Assembly (NCBI RefSeq): GCF_900114705.1
Contig: NZ_FOTW01000015.1
Span: 62,001-126,000 of the forward strand
DNA from: Rugamonas rubra
Lineage (GTDB): Bacteria; Pseudomonadota; Gammaproteobacteria; Burkholderiales; Burkholderiaceae_D
DNA length: 64,000 bases
Direction of reading: 5' to 3'
Each line of letters begins with the position of its first letter. Within the stretch, counting starts at the first letter, position 1. Positions 26,352-35,222 of the stretch are shown here, piece by piece. The notes under the pieces are model-generated. The model made no database searches. It was not told the origin of the DNA and saw only the letters and a program-made list of their open reading frames with translations. The position numbers were made by a program, and so were the translations under genes.

Positions 26352-27536
26352 TTACACGCCGGCCAGCCGCTGCAAGGCCAAGGCGAGTGTCTCGTCCTGT
26401 TTGGCAAAGCAGAAGCGCACGATGCCCGACTCCTTGCCCTGTTGATAGAAGGCCGACACCGGGATCGCCGCCACCTTGACCTCGCTGGTCAGCCACTCGG
26501 CGAACTGCGCCTCCGGCAGGTCGGAGATGGCGGCGTAGCGGACGCACTGGAAATAGGTGCCGTCGGCCGGCAGCAGCTCGAAGCGGCTGCCTTGCAGGCC
26601 GGCGCGGAACAGGTCGCGCTTGCGCTGGTAGAAGGCGGGCAAGTCCAAATACGGCGCCGGGTCGGCCATGTAGCTGGCGAAGCCGTGCTGCATCGGCGTG
26701 TTGACCGAGAAAACATTGTATTGGTGTACCTTGCGGAACTCGGCGCTGAGCGCGGCCGGCGCCGCCACGTAGCCGACCTTCCAGCCGGTCACATGGTAGG
26801 TCTTGCCGAAGCTGGAGACGACGAAGCTGCGCGCCGCCAGTTCCGGCAGGCGGCACACCGACTCGTGGCGCGCGCCGTCGTAGACCATGTGCTCGTACAC
26901 CTCGTCGGACAGGATCAGCACCTCGCTGCCGCGCACGATGTCGGCCAGCGCAGCCAGGTCGGTGCCGCGCAGCACGCTGCCGGTCGGGTTGTGCGGGCTG
27001 TTGATGATGATCAGCCGGGTGCGCGCGCCGACGGCGGCCGCCACCTTGTGCCACGGCACGCTGTAGCCGCGTTCGCCCAGTTCCATCTGCACCAGCACCG
27101 GCACACCGCCGGCCAGCGCGATGGCCGGCAGGTAGGAGTCGTAGGCCGGCTCGATGACGACCACCTCGTCGCCTGGATGGACGCAGCACAGGATGGCCGT
27201 GGTCAGCGCCTCGGTGGCGCCGGCGGTGACGGTGATCTCGCTGCCGGCGTCGTACTCGTGGCCGTAGAGGGCGGCGATCTTCTGCACGATGGCGGCGCGC
27301 AGCGGCGGCGCGCCGGTCATCATCGGATACTGGTTGAAGCCGGCGCGCATGGCCTCGCCGACCATGTCGATCAGCGCCGGCTGGCAGGCGAAGTCGGGAA
27401 AGCCCTGGCCCAGGTTGACCGCGCCGAACTCGGCGGCCAGCTGCGACATGCGGCTGAACACGGTGGTGCCCACGGCCGGCAGGCGGCTGGGCAGCTGCGG
27501 GGTGGGGAAGGGCGCGGCGGAAAGACGACTATTCAT
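26352..27536 (-). CDS. PLP-dependent aminotransferase, class I/II (methionine aminotransferase-like)
   Basis: This is a 394-residue fold-type I aminotransferase. Motifs include VNLGQGFPDF and QYPMMTGAPPLR near the N-terminus, PHNPTG, LSDEVYEHMVYDG and the PLP-lysine site SSFGKTYHVTGWKVGYV, with the C-terminal Arg region GIVRFCFAK. These match the YbdL/kynurenine aminotransferase branch, which favours methionine, glutamine or aromatic donors; the exact substrate cannot be read. The ATG at 27536 is preferred over a TTG 12 nt upstream. It appears monocistronic. Confidence 0.85.
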   Translation of the reverse strand: MNSRLSAAPFPTPQLPSRLPAVGTTVFSRMSQLAAEFGAVNLGQGFPDFACQPALIDMVGEAMRAGFNQYPMMTGAPPLRAAIVQKIAALYGHEYDAGSEITVTAGATEALTTAILCCVHPGDEVVVIEPAYDSYLPAIALAGGVPVLVQMELGERGYSVPWHKVAAAVGARTRLIIINSPHNPTGSVLRGTDLAALADIVRGSEVLILSDEVYEHMVYDGARHESVCRLPELAARSFVVSSFGKTYHVTGWKVGYVAAPAALSAEFRKVHQYNVFSVNTPMQHGFASYMADPAPYLDLPAFYQRKRDLFRAGLQGSRFELLPADGTYFQCVRYAAISDLPEAQFAEWLTSEVKVAAIPVSAFYQQGKESGIVRFCFAKQDETLALALQRLAGV

Positions 27537-27715
27537 GGCGGCTGGCAAGTTGATTGGTCCTCTTATTCTAGCGCAGCCGGCCCCGTTTGGTGTTGCCCGG
27601 AGCGCCTTTCTATCGGCCGCGCGCCGGGCGCGGCCGCGGCCGAATGCCGCAGCCTTGGGATAGTGCTGGACCCGCAGCCCCAGATGGTTACCCCGTACCC
27701 CGAGCCGCCACGATC

Positions 27716-27745
27716 GGGGTCTGACCCCGTACGGGGTCAGACCCC
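27716..27745. repeat. Perfect 30-nt palindrome of the GGGTCAGACCC family
   Basis: GGGGTCTGACCCCGTAC followed by its exact complement forms a perfect 30-nt palindrome in the 240-nt gap between the aminotransferase and PIN-domain genes. It shares the GGGTCAGACCC half-site with elements at 29050 and 36758-36805 but has a CGTACG-type centre. The rest of the gap has no other recognisable element. Confidence 0.85.
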
Positions 27746-27776
27746 TTGGCTGATGGGGTTCGGCTGGCGCGCCGCC

Positions 27777-28223
27777 TCAGGCCGCCGGCTGGTCCAGCGT
27801 CCACGCCTCCGGCACGATGACGCGGAACATGCCGGCCTTGCCCAGCCGGCGCGCCAGCTTGAGCAGCGCCTTGTCCTTGGTGATCAGCACGTCGGCTTGG
27901 GCGTCGCGCGCCAGTTCGAGGAACTTCTGGTCGTCGCGGTCGGTGCAGACCGGCAGGCGCACGCCCGACACCGGCGGCGCCACCACCTTGATCAGCGCGT
28001 CGAAGCGGGCGGCGGCGAGCGGGCGGCTGGCCTCGTCGAGCGGCAAATGCTGGTAGTGCAACACCACCAGGTATTCGGCGCGGCAATCCTCGCGGGTGAT
28101 CGCCTCGACCGCGCCGGACTCGATGGCGGCCAGCAGGCCGGCCCAGCGCGGATCGTGGAACACGAACAGGTCGAGGCAAACATTGGTGTCTAGGATGATG
28201 CGTTTCGGTGGAACAGGTATCAT
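27777..28223 (-). CDS. PIN-domain protein (putative ribonuclease, VapC-like)
   Basis: This is a 148-residue PIN-fold protein. Acidic residues expected for the active site are visible: Asp in [13 protein letters not shown] (about residue 12), Glu in [11 protein letters not shown], Asp in [13 protein letters not shown] and Asp in LITKDKALL. It resembles COG1569-type PIN proteins often labelled toxin components. No antitoxin gene of normal size is adjacent; yaaA lies divergently 36 nt away. The ATG at 28223 was chosen because it gives the short N-terminus before the first catalytic Asp. Toxin activity is not demonstrated by sequence. Confidence 0.75.
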   Translation of the reverse strand: MIPVPPKRIILDTNVCLDLFVFHDPRWAGLLAAIESGAVEAITREDCRAEYLVVLHYQHLPLDEASRPLAAARFDALIKVVAPPVSGVRLPVCTDRDDQKFLELARDAQADVLITKDKALLKLARRLGKAGMFRVIVPEAWTLDQPAA

Positions 28224-28259
28224 GTCGGCAATTCTGTAGATGTGTTGATTTGGAATCTT

Positions 28260-29030
28260 ATGCTGATTGTGCTTTCGCCCGCAAAAAGTCTCGATTTGGA
28301 GACGCCCCCCACCACGACCATTGCCACCACGCCGGACTTTCTCGGCCAATCGGCCCAGCTGATCGAGCGCCTGCGCCGTTTCTCGCCGGCCGACGTGGCC
28401 AGCCTGATGGACTTGTCGGACAAACTGGCCAGCCTGAACGTGGCCCGCTACGCTTCCTGGACGCCGGAACAGACCGACGGCCGCCAGGCCGTCATGGCCT
28501 TCAACGGCGACGTCTACACCGGCCTGGCGGCGCGCAGCCTGACGCCGGGCCAGCTCGACTACGCCCAGTCGCACATCCGCATCCTGTCCGGGCTGTACGG
28601 CATGCTGCGTCCGCTCGACCTGATCCAGCCGCACCGGCTGGAAATGGGCACCCGGCTCGACACGCCGCGCGGCAAGGACTTGTATTCCTTCTGGGGCGAC
28701 ACCATCACCCAGGCGCTCAACCGCAACGCCGAGGCGCAGGGCGCCAAGGTGCTGGTCAACCTGGCGTCGGAGGAATACTTCAAGTCCGTCCGGCCGGCCA
28801 AGCTGGCCGTGCCCGTCATCACCCCGGTGTTCCAGGAGTGGAAGGGCGGCAAGTATAAAATCATTTCCTTCTACGCCAAGCGGGCCCGTGGCCTGCTGGC
28901 GCGCTACGCCGCCGTCAACAATGTGCGCGACCCGCAACGCCTGAAGGACTTCGACGTCGACGGCTACGCCTACGTGCCGGCCGAGTCGAGCGCCAACAGC
29001 TGGATGTTCCGCCGCCGCGTCGCCGAGTAG
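28260..29030 (+). CDS. yaaA: YaaA family peroxide stress protein
   Basis: This is a 256-residue protein of the UPF0246/YaaA family. Hallmarks are [12 protein letters not shown] at the start, [31 protein letters not shown]-like [15 protein letters not shown] and [10 protein letters not shown]. In E. coli YaaA lowers free iron and DNA damage during peroxide stress. GGAA precedes the ATG at 28260; an in-frame ATG 18 nt upstream gives an N-terminus the family lacks. Divergent from the PIN gene and convergent with bamD. Confidence 0.93.
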   Translation: MLIVLSPAKSLDLETPPTTTIATTPDFLGQSAQLIERLRRFSPADVASLMDLSDKLASLNVARYASWTPEQTDGRQAVMAFNGDVYTGLAARSLTPGQLDYAQSHIRILSGLYGMLRPLDLIQPHRLEMGTRLDTPRGKDLYSFWGDTITQALNRNAEAQGAKVLVNLASEEYFKSVRPAKLAVPVITPVFQEWKGGKYKIISFYAKRARGLLARYAAVNNVRDPQRLKDFDVDGYAYVPAESSANSWMFRRRVAE

Positions 29031-29049
29031 CGGCCAGCCGGCCACCTTG

Positions 29050-29075
29050 AGGGTCAGACCCTAGGGTCTGACCCT
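29050..29075. repeat. Perfect 26-nt palindrome AGGGTCAGACCCTAGGGTCTGACCCT-type
   Basis: AGGGTCAGACCCT followed by its exact complement forms a 26-nt palindrome 20 nt after the yaaA stop. An identical 26-mer occurs at 36780-36805. It has no T-tract and is followed by a separate intrinsic terminator at 29163, so it is a dispersed element rather than the gene's terminator. Confidence 0.9.
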
Positions 29076-29162
29076 GGGGCCGCGCCGGTGGCTTGCCTCC
29101 GTCGCAGTATGCGCGCTGTGGCGGGCTCCGCGCGGGCCTGCCGGCACGGCGCCACGCCAACA

Positions 29163-29188
29163 AAAAACCGGGGCGGGCCCCGGTTTTT
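29163..29188. terminator. Bidirectional intrinsic terminator between yaaA and bamD
   Basis: AAAAACCGGGG, a CGGG loop and CCCCGGTTTTT form an 11-bp perfect stem with A/T tracts on both sides, lying between two convergent genes. It can stop transcription from either direction. Confidence 0.92.
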
Positions 29189-29208
29189 AGCTCAGCTCGG
29201 CAGCAAGC

Positions 29209-30009
29209 CTAGTTCCACAGCTTCCACCAGTGGCGTTCCGCCTTGACACCCTCGTCGAGGAAGGCGCTCTTCGGATAGTTCTGCTTGAACACGCGCATCG
29301 TGTCGTCGCGCAGCTCGCTCATGCCCAGCTTGTCGTAGCCACGGATCATGATGAACAGCGCTTCCTCGATCGCCGGCGAGTCGCGGTAGTCGTTGACGGC
29401 GCCCATCGCGCGGTTGACCGAGGCCAGGTAGGCGCCCCGGCGGTAGTAGTAGCGCGCCACGTGCACCTCGTACGACGCCATCGCGTTGATCAGATACTTC
29501 ATGCGATCGATCGAGTCCGGGGTATACTTGCTGTTCGGGAATTTGTCGACCAGCTGTTTGAAGGCGCTGAAGGCCTCGCGCGTGGCTTTCGGGTCGCGTT
29601 CGGTCGGATCTTGCTCGTAGATGAAGTTGAGGAAGCCGATCTGGTCGTTAAAGTTGATCAGACCGCGCAGATAGTACATATAATCCACGTTGGCGTGATT
29701 CGGGTGCAGCTTGATGAAGCGCTCGACGGCGGCCAGCGCCTGGGCCTGGTCCTGTGCCTTGTAGTAGGCGTAGGCGATCTCCATCTGCGCCTGCTGGGCG
29801 TAGGTGCCGAAAGGATAGCTCGATTCTAGCTTCTCGAACAACTGAATTGCGCGTTCGTAGTGGCCGCCCTCCAATTCATCGGTCGCCTCCGAGTATAATT
29901 TCGTAGCGCTCCAGCCTTTAGTCTCATCGACTTTTTCTGGCAATAAGCTGCAAGCTGACAAACCAAGCAGGACGACGGTTGCTGCAACTAACGATAATTT
30001 TTTTTGCAT
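29209..30009 (-). CDS. bamD: BamD: outer-membrane protein assembly lipoprotein
   Basis: This is a 266-residue lipoprotein of the Bam complex, which folds beta-barrel proteins into the outer membrane. The signal peptide ends in LLGLSAC. TPR-like motifs follow (LYSEATDELEGGHYERAIQLFEKLESSYPFGTYAQQ), with KLHPNHANVDYMYYLRGL and the conserved RDPKATREAFSAFKQLVDKFPNSKYTPD. The length is normal. The ATG at 30009 was preferred to a TTG 12 nt upstream. It is divergent from rluD over 67 nt. Confidence 0.95.
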   Translation of the reverse strand: MQKKLSLVAATVVLLGLSACSLLPEKVDETKGWSATKLYSEATDELEGGHYERAIQLFEKLESSYPFGTYAQQAQMEIAYAYYKAQDQAQALAAVERFIKLHPNHANVDYMYYLRGLINFNDQIGFLNFIYEQDPTERDPKATREAFSAFKQLVDKFPNSKYTPDSIDRMKYLINAMASYEVHVARYYYRRGAYLASVNRAMGAVNDYRDSPAIEEALFIMIRGYDKLGMSELRDDTMRVFKQNYPKSAFLDEGVKAERHWWKLWN

Positions 30010-30076
30010 GTTGTTTTGCAAGAAGGTGTTTTAACCAAGTTTTTACAATAGGCTGATTATAGCCGATGGGAATGCT

Positions 30077-31117
30077 GTGATATTAACTCCAAAGCCGAAT
30101 TTGGCTGATTCTTCCTCCGATCATGAACTCGACGCCGAGTTCGACGCGGAGATTCTAGCCGATGGCGACGACGACGGCCTGGCGCCTATCGAACTCGAAC
30201 TGACGCCGGATGCCTGTGGTCAGCGCCTCGACAAGGTGATTTCCAAGCTGGTGCCGCAATTCTCCCGTGGCCGCCTGCAAATGTGGATCGACGACGGCTT
30301 CGTCACGGTCGACGGCAAAGTTGCCCGCAGTAACAAGGACACCGTCTACGGCGACGAGAAGATCGTCATTCTGCCCCAACCGGCGCCGGAAGACGAGGCT
30401 TTTAAGCCCGAAGCGATGGAATTGAACATCGTCTACGAGGACGAACACCTGATCGTCATCAACAAGCCGGCCGGCCTGGTGGTCCACCCGGGCGCCGGCA
30501 ACTGGTCCGGCACGCTGCTCAACGGCCTGCTGCACCACTGCCCGCAGCTGAGCGGTGTGCCGCGCGCCGGCATTGTCCACCGCCTCGACAAGGACACCAG
30601 CGGCCTGATGGTGGTCGGCAAGAACCTGCCGGCCCAGACCGACCTGGTGCGCCAGCTGGCCGCCCGCACCGTCAAGCGCGAGTACTTCGCGCTGGTCTGG
30701 GGCACGCCGCGCCAGAGCGGCACCATCGACGCCTCGATGGGCCGCCATCCGAAGGACCGCATCAAGATGGCCGTCTCGACCAACTTCTCGGCCAAGCCGG
30801 CGATCACCCACTACGAGTTGCTGGCCTCGGGCGATCTCGACCGTCGTCCGGTCAGCCTGGTCCAGTGCCGCCTGGAAACGGGTCGCACCCACCAGATCCG
30901 CGTCCACATGATGTCGATCGGCTTCTCGCTGGTCGGCGACGTGATGTATGGCAAGCAGCATCTGGCCAACGTCTTCCCGCGCCAGGCGCTGCAGGCGCGC
31001 CGCCTCGGCCTGGTCCACCCGGCCACCGGCGAGCAGTGCGAGTGGCTGGTGCCGCTGGCCGACGACTTCGCCGCGCTGATCGCCCAGGCCGGCATCGAAG
31101 AGCCGGAGATGGTTTGA
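30077..31117 (+). CDS. rluD: RluD: 23S rRNA pseudouridine synthase
   Basis: This is a 346-residue enzyme that makes pseudouridines in helix 69 of 23S rRNA. After an acidic N-terminal extension of about 35 residues (many Asp/Glu) comes an S4 domain (GQRLDKVISKLVPQFSRGRLQ), then the catalytic domain with VVHPGAGN, the catalytic Asp in GIVHRLDKDTSGLMVV, and the closing ETGRTHQIRVHM motif. The start is GTG at 30077. The next gene follows within 11 nt, an arrangement (rluD-pgeF) common in proteobacteria. Confidence 0.95.
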   Translation: MILTPKPNLADSSSDHELDAEFDAEILADGDDDGLAPIELELTPDACGQRLDKVISKLVPQFSRGRLQMWIDDGFVTVDGKVARSNKDTVYGDEKIVILPQPAPEDEAFKPEAMELNIVYEDEHLIVINKPAGLVVHPGAGNWSGTLLNGLLHHCPQLSGVPRAGIVHRLDKDTSGLMVVGKNLPAQTDLVRQLAARTVKREYFALVWGTPRQSGTIDASMGRHPKDRIKMAVSTNFSAKPAITHYELLASGDLDRRPVSLVQCRLETGRTHQIRVHMMSIGFSLVGDVMYGKQHLANVFPRQALQARRLGLVHPATGEQCEWLVPLADDFAALIAQAGIEEPEMV

Positions 31118-31128
31118 CGGGGTTGAAC

Positions 31129-32109
31129 GTGCCAGCCGCCCCGCCTTCCTCGTCCTCGTCCTCGTCCTCGTCCTGGTTGTCGCCCGATTGGCCGGAGTTG
31201 CCGGCCAATGTGGGCGCGCTGTTCACCACCCGGCGCGGTGGTGTCAGCGTGGCGCCGTACGACGACGGCTTTGGCGGCGGCGGCTTCAACCTGGGCGTCC
31301 ACGTCGGCGACCAGCCGGGCTGCGTCGCCTTCAACCGTGGCTTGCTGCGCGCCGCCTTGCCGGCCGAGCCGGCCTGGCTGACCCAGGTGCACGGCACCAC
31401 CGTGTTCGACGTGACGGCGCATGCCGGTTTCGCCGCCGCCGCCGCCGCAGCAGCTGCGGAGGGCGGCGTACCGCAGGCCGACCCGCTGCTCGCCTCGGCG
31501 CCGGCGGTGCCGGGCGCCGCCACGGTGGAGGCGCACGCCAATTTCGCCCCGCCGTGGGCGGAAGGGCAGGTCGCCTTGCTGCCGACGGACCCCGCGCTGG
31601 CCGCGCCGGAGGCGGACGCCAGTCTGGCGCACGCGCCCGGCAGCGTCTGCGTCATCATGACGGCCGATTGTCTTCCCGTGCTGTTTTGCGACCGCGCCGG
31701 CAAGGTGGTGGCGGCGGCGCACGCCGGTTGGCGCGGCCTGGCCAACGGCGTGCTGGCGCGCACCGTGGCCGGCATGCGCGCGGCCGGCGCCGGCGAGATC
31801 CTCGCCTGGCTGGGGCCGGCCATCGGTCCGGCCCGCTTCGAGGTCGGCGCCGAGGTCAAACAAACCTTCCTGGAGCAGGGCAGCGCGGCCGACGCGGCGC
31901 GCCTGACGGCGGCCTTCACGCCGCTGCCCGGCCACCCCGGAAAATATCTTGCCGACATTTATGCGCTGGCCCGTTGTATGCTTGAGGCCGACGGCGTGTC
32001 GCGCATCGCCGGGGGCGAGCTGTGCACCGTCTCCGACGTCGCCAATTTCTACTCCTATCGGCGCGACGGTGTCACCGGACGGCAGGCGAGTTTGATCTGG
32101 ATCAAGTGA
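31129..32109 (+). CDS. pgeF: PgeF/YfiH-family protein with an inserted low-complexity segment
   Basis: This is a 326-residue protein of the YfiH (DUF152) family. PgeF corrects misincorporated L-Ser in peptidoglycan precursors; relatives act on purine nucleosides. Motifs: FTTRRGGVS, FNLGVHVGD, WLTQVHGT, MTADCLPVLFCD, VAAAHAGWRGL and FYSYRRDG. The family is usually about 245-260 residues. The extra length is a Ser-rich N-terminus encoded by a hexanucleotide repeat and an Ala-rich insertion of about 60 residues between QVHG and the TADC motif. The GTG at 31129 follows a GACGGGG stretch; an in-frame TTG at 31123 is possible. Confidence 0.88.
   Translation: MPAAPPSSSSSSSSSWLSPDWPELPANVGALFTTRRGGVSVAPYDDGFGGGGFNLGVHVGDQPGCVAFNRGLLRAALPAEPAWLTQVHGTTVFDVTAHAGFAAAAAAAAAEGGVPQADPLLASAPAVPGAATVEAHANFAPPWAEGQVALLPTDPALAAPEADASLAHAPGSVCVIMTADCLPVLFCDRAGKVVAAAHAGWRGLANGVLARTVAGMRAAGAGEILAWLGPAIGPARFEVGAEVKQTFLEQGSAADAARLTAAFTPLPGHPGKYLADIYALARCMLEADGVSRIAGGELCTVSDVANFYSYRRDGVTGRQASLIWIK
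31147..31174 (+). repeat. TCCTCG hexanucleotide repeat encoding a Ser run
   Basis: There are about 4.7 perfect copies of TCCTCG, giving an uninterrupted Ser run near the PgeF N-terminus. Six-nt steps keep the frame, so repeat changes would only alter the length of the disordered tail. Confidence 0.9.
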
Positions 32110-32126
32110 CGTGTGCGCCGTCTCGC

Positions 32127-32378
32127 TTAGTCTTCTGGCGGGGCGGCGGCCGGGGCGCTTGCCGCTGCGGCCTGTTGCGCCGCCAGTCGGGCCTGGTGGG
32201 CGGCCTGCCAGGCGGCATCGCGCTTGGCCTTGCGCTTGCGGCTGCCGGCCACGTAGTAGCCGAAGCCCAGCGGTAGCACGCAGTACAGTAGGAAGGTGAA
32301 AATCCCAGCGGAAACGCTGGCTTGCGTCACGGCGATCAAGCCGACGACGTAGATCCATGCAATAGCGACAATCAGCAT
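32127..32378 (-). CDS. Small two-helix membrane protein, unknown function
   Basis: This is an 83-residue protein with two hydrophobic segments (IVAIAWIYVVGLIAV, about 3-17, and GIFTFLLYCVLPLGFGYYVAG, about 25-45), then a basic stretch GSRKRKAKR and an Ala/Gln-rich tail. It lies opposite the end of pgeF and divergent from phaC with about 50 nt between. No family recognised. A small inner-membrane protein is likely from composition. Confidence 0.65.
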   Translation of the reverse strand: MLIVAIAWIYVVGLIAVTQASVSAGIFTFLLYCVLPLGFGYYVAGSRKRKAKRDAAWQAAHQARLAAQQAAAASAPAAAPPED

Positions 32379-32429
32379 ACAGCAGCCTTGGTGAAGTAAA
32401 GATATACAACTATTTTTAGGGAATCAAAC

Positions 32430-34223
32430 ATGAATGTGCCAGATCCTCAAGTCATTGCCAACGCATGGATGTCGCAGATCAGCGACCCCAGCCAGTGGCA
32501 ATCCTGGTTAAAAATGGTGCCGGAGGCCGACAGCCATCCGGTTGCCGCCGTCCTGAAAGACGTCGGCGCCGCCATCCAGCCGGAAGTCGTCGAGGAGCTG
32601 AAGAACCGCTACATGGCCGATGTCGGCACCCTGTGGCAGGATTTCCTGGCCGGCAAACCGCCGGCCATCGGCGACCGTCGTTTCAGCTCGGCCGCCTGGC
32701 AGGGCAACCTCTTGTCGTCGTTCAATGCGGCATCATACCTGCTCAACGCCAAGTTTCTCACCGCCATGGCCGACTCGGTCGAGTCGACGCCCCATCAAAA
32801 GCAAAAGATCCGCTTTGCCGTCCAGCAAATCGTCGACGCCATGTCGCCGGCCAACTTCCTCGCCACCAATCCGGAAGCCCAGCAAAAGCTCATCGAGACC
32901 AAGGGCGAGAGCCTGACCCGTGGCCTGGCCAACATGCTGGCCGACATCAACAAGGGCCACATCTCGCTGTCCGACGAGACCGCCTTCGAGGTCGGCCGCA
33001 ACCTCGCCACCACGCCCGGCCAGGTGGTGTTCGAGCATCCGCTGTTCCAGCTGATCCAATACAGCCCGAGCACGCCGAACGTGCACCAGCGGCCGCTGCT
33101 GATGGTGCCGCCGTGCATCAACAAATTCTACATCCTGGATTTGCAGCCGGAAAACTCGCTGGTCAAGTACGCCGTCGACCAGGGCAACACGGTGTTCCTG
33201 GTGTCCTGGAGCAATCCGGACAAGTCGCTGGCCGGCACCACCTGGGACCAGTACGTGGAGCAGGGCGCCATCCAGGCGATCCGCGTGGCGCAGGAGATTT
33301 CCGGCCAGGAGCAGCTCAACATGCTCGGCTTCTGCGTCGGCGGCACCATCATCTCGACCGCGCTGGCCGTGCTGGCCGCGCGCGGCGAGCATCCGGCCTC
33401 CAGCCTGACCTTGCTGACCACCTTCCTCGACTTCAGTGACACCGGCGTGCTCGACGTTTTCGTCGACGAGACCCAGGTGGCGTTGCGCGAAAAGACCTTG
33501 CGCGACGGCGGCCTGATGCCGGGCCGCGACTTGGCCAGCACTTTTTCCAGCCTGCGGCCGAACGACCTGGTGTGGAACTACGTGCAGTCGAACTACCTGA
33601 AGGGTAACGAGCCGCCGCCGTTCGACCTGCTGTACTGGAATTCGGACAGCACCAATCTGCCCGGCCCGATGTTCTGCTGGTATCTGCGCCACACCTATCT
33701 GGAGAACAGCCTGAAGGTGCCGGGCAAGCTGACGGTGGCCGGCACGCCGCTCGACCTGGGCGCGATCCGCACGCCGACCTTCGTCTACGGTTCGCGCGAG
33801 GACCATATTGTGCCGTGGCCGTCGGCCTACGGCTCGCTGGCCATCCTCAACCAGGACCAGCCGGAGCTGAACCGTTTCGTGCTGGGCGCCTCCGGCCACA
33901 TCGCCGGGGTGATCAATTCGCCGGTCAAGAACAAGCGCAGCTATTGGACCAACGACGCCGCCGCAGCGGCCAAGCCGGCGGCCAAGGGTAAAACGTCGAA
34001 GGCGGCCAAGGCCGCCGCCGCCGCCGCCGCCGCCGCGCTGCCCGACGCCGACAGCTGGATGGCCGGCGCCACCGAGCACGCCGGCAGCTGGTGGCCGCAG
34101 TGGTCGCAGTTCCTCGCCGAGCACGGCGGCAAGTCGGTGAAGGCCCGCAGCAGTCTGGGCAGCGCCAGCCATCCGACCATCGAGGCGGCGCCAGGACGTT
34201 ACGTCAAAGTAAGAGCAGATTAA
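32430..34223 (+). CDS. phaC: PhaC: class I polyhydroxyalkanoate synthase
   Basis: This 597-residue enzyme polymerises 3-hydroxyacyl-CoA into PHA on storage granules. The N-terminal PhaC domain includes FSSAAWQGN and the alpha/beta hydrolase core has the lipase-like box GFCVGG with catalytic Cys302. The catalytic Asp and His follow in YGSREDHIVPW and GASGHIAGV; WWPQWSQFL closes the protein. An Ala/Lys-rich linker of about 30 residues precedes the C-terminus and is longer than usual. AGGGAATCAAAC precedes the ATG. Its terminator and phaR follow. Confidence 0.95.
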   Translation: MNVPDPQVIANAWMSQISDPSQWQSWLKMVPEADSHPVAAVLKDVGAAIQPEVVEELKNRYMADVGTLWQDFLAGKPPAIGDRRFSSAAWQGNLLSSFNAASYLLNAKFLTAMADSVESTPHQKQKIRFAVQQIVDAMSPANFLATNPEAQQKLIETKGESLTRGLANMLADINKGHISLSDETAFEVGRNLATTPGQVVFEHPLFQLIQYSPSTPNVHQRPLLMVPPCINKFYILDLQPENSLVKYAVDQGNTVFLVSWSNPDKSLAGTTWDQYVEQGAIQAIRVAQEISGQEQLNMLGFCVGGTIISTALAVLAARGEHPASSLTLLTTFLDFSDTGVLDVFVDETQVALREKTLRDGGLMPGRDLASTFSSLRPNDLVWNYVQSNYLKGNEPPPFDLLYWNSDSTNLPGPMFCWYLRHTYLENSLKVPGKLTVAGTPLDLGAIRTPTFVYGSREDHIVPWPSAYGSLAILNQDQPELNRFVLGASGHIAGVINSPVKNKRSYWTNDAAAAAKPAAKGKTSKAAKAAAAAAAAALPDADSWMAGATEHAGSWWPQWSQFLAEHGGKSVKARSSLGSASHPTIEAAPGRYVKVRAD

Positions 34224-34239
34224 CTGCGGCAACACCGCA

Positions 34240-34265
34240 CGGGGCCACGTTGTGGCCCCGTTTTT
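34240..34265 (+). terminator. Intrinsic terminator after phaC
   Basis: CGGGGCCAC, loop GTT, GTGGCCCCG then TTTTT: a 9-bp perfect stem with a T-tract, 16 nt after the phaC stop. The remaining roughly 210 nt before phaR are AT-rich and probably hold the phaR promoter, but no box pair was confirmed. Confidence 0.93.
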
Positions 34266-34476
34266 GCGTCCAGGGTCTGTCACGTCGCCGTCACATACTT
34301 GTTATGTTGTAAATTTGGTTGCGTTGCAATAAAAACCTAAAAGTTATAAGTGGATGTGCAAATGCTGCTTTTTCCACTCTATAATAGGTGAAGTAGGCTT
34401 GTGGGAAAGCGGACCGAAGTTCGCTTTTTTTTCGAATTGTTAGAGTACGCGCTGCGGCGCAATAAGTGGACTTGTG

Positions 34477-35043
34477 ATGAGTAGTGCGAAAAAAAATGCT
34501 GACCGCCTGATTAAGAAATACCCCAACCGCCGTCTGTACGATACCCAGACCAGTTCCTACATCACGCTGACGGACGTGAAGCAGTTGGTGCTCGACAACG
34601 AAGAGTTCACCGTCGTCGACGCCAAGTCGAACGAGGATTTAACGCGCAGCATCCTGTTGCAGATCATCTTGGAGGAGGAGGCCAACGGCGCGCCGATGTT
34701 CTCCAGCGTCGTGCTGGCGCAGATCATCCGCTACTACGGCCACGCCATGCAGGGCATGATGGGCTCCTACCTGGAGAAGAACGTGCAGGCCTTCACCGAC
34801 ATCCAGCGCAAGTTCACCGGCGGCGGCGGCGCGGCCGGCACCTTCGAAGGCAAGCCCTTCAGCCCGGAAATGTGGACCCAGTTCATGAACGTGCAGGGCC
34901 CGATGATGCAGGGCATGATGAACAACTACATCGACCAGAGCAAGAGCCTGTTCGTGCAGATGCAGGAACAGATGCAAAGCCAGAGCAAGAACATCTTCGG
35001 CACCTTCCCCTTCGTGCCGCCGGTTCCGACCGACAAGACCTGA
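34477..35043 (+). CDS. phaR: PhaR: PHA synthesis repressor
   Basis: This is a 188-residue regulator of PHA granule-protein (phasin) genes. The N-terminal DNA-binding domain is [27 protein letters not shown]-accumulation regulatory repeats follow ([24 protein letters not shown]). The Met/Gln-rich C-terminus ([24 protein letters not shown]) binds PHA. A GTG immediately before the ATG is an alternative start. Its position after phaC is the usual betaproteobacterial arrangement. Confidence 0.93.
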   Translation: MSSAKKNADRLIKKYPNRRLYDTQTSSYITLTDVKQLVLDNEEFTVVDAKSNEDLTRSILLQIILEEEANGAPMFSSVVLAQIIRYYGHAMQGMMGSYLEKNVQAFTDIQRKFTGGGGAAGTFEGKPFSPEMWTQFMNVQGPMMQGMMNNYIDQSKSLFVQMQEQMQSQSKNIFGTFPFVPPVPTDKT

Positions 35044-35179
35044 TCCTGTTTCCGTCACCGCAGCGGCGGCGCCCGGGCTGGTTCCCGCGCGCCGCCGCTG
35101 TGTTTTCGGCGCCGCCGGCGGCCTTGTTGCCGCCCGCGCTCAATTCCCCACGGAAATCCTGCCCCATTGCGCCATGCGC

Positions 35180-35185
35180 TATAAT
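35180..35185 (+). promoter_or_regulatory. Likely -10 box for rimO
   Basis: TATAAT lies 38 nt before the rimO start at 35223, in the gap after phaR. The -35 region is poor, so activity is uncertain. A promoter here would argue against an in-frame ATG at 35184, which overlaps the box. Confidence 0.5.
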
Positions 35186-35222
35186 GGCAGATTCGCCTGA
35201 ATCTTCTTTCCCCGCACCCACT

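Noticed and set aside
27777-28260. A PIN toxin-antitoxin pair
   Set aside because: The only adjacent gene is yaaA, which is not an antitoxin, and the 36-nt gap is too short for one.
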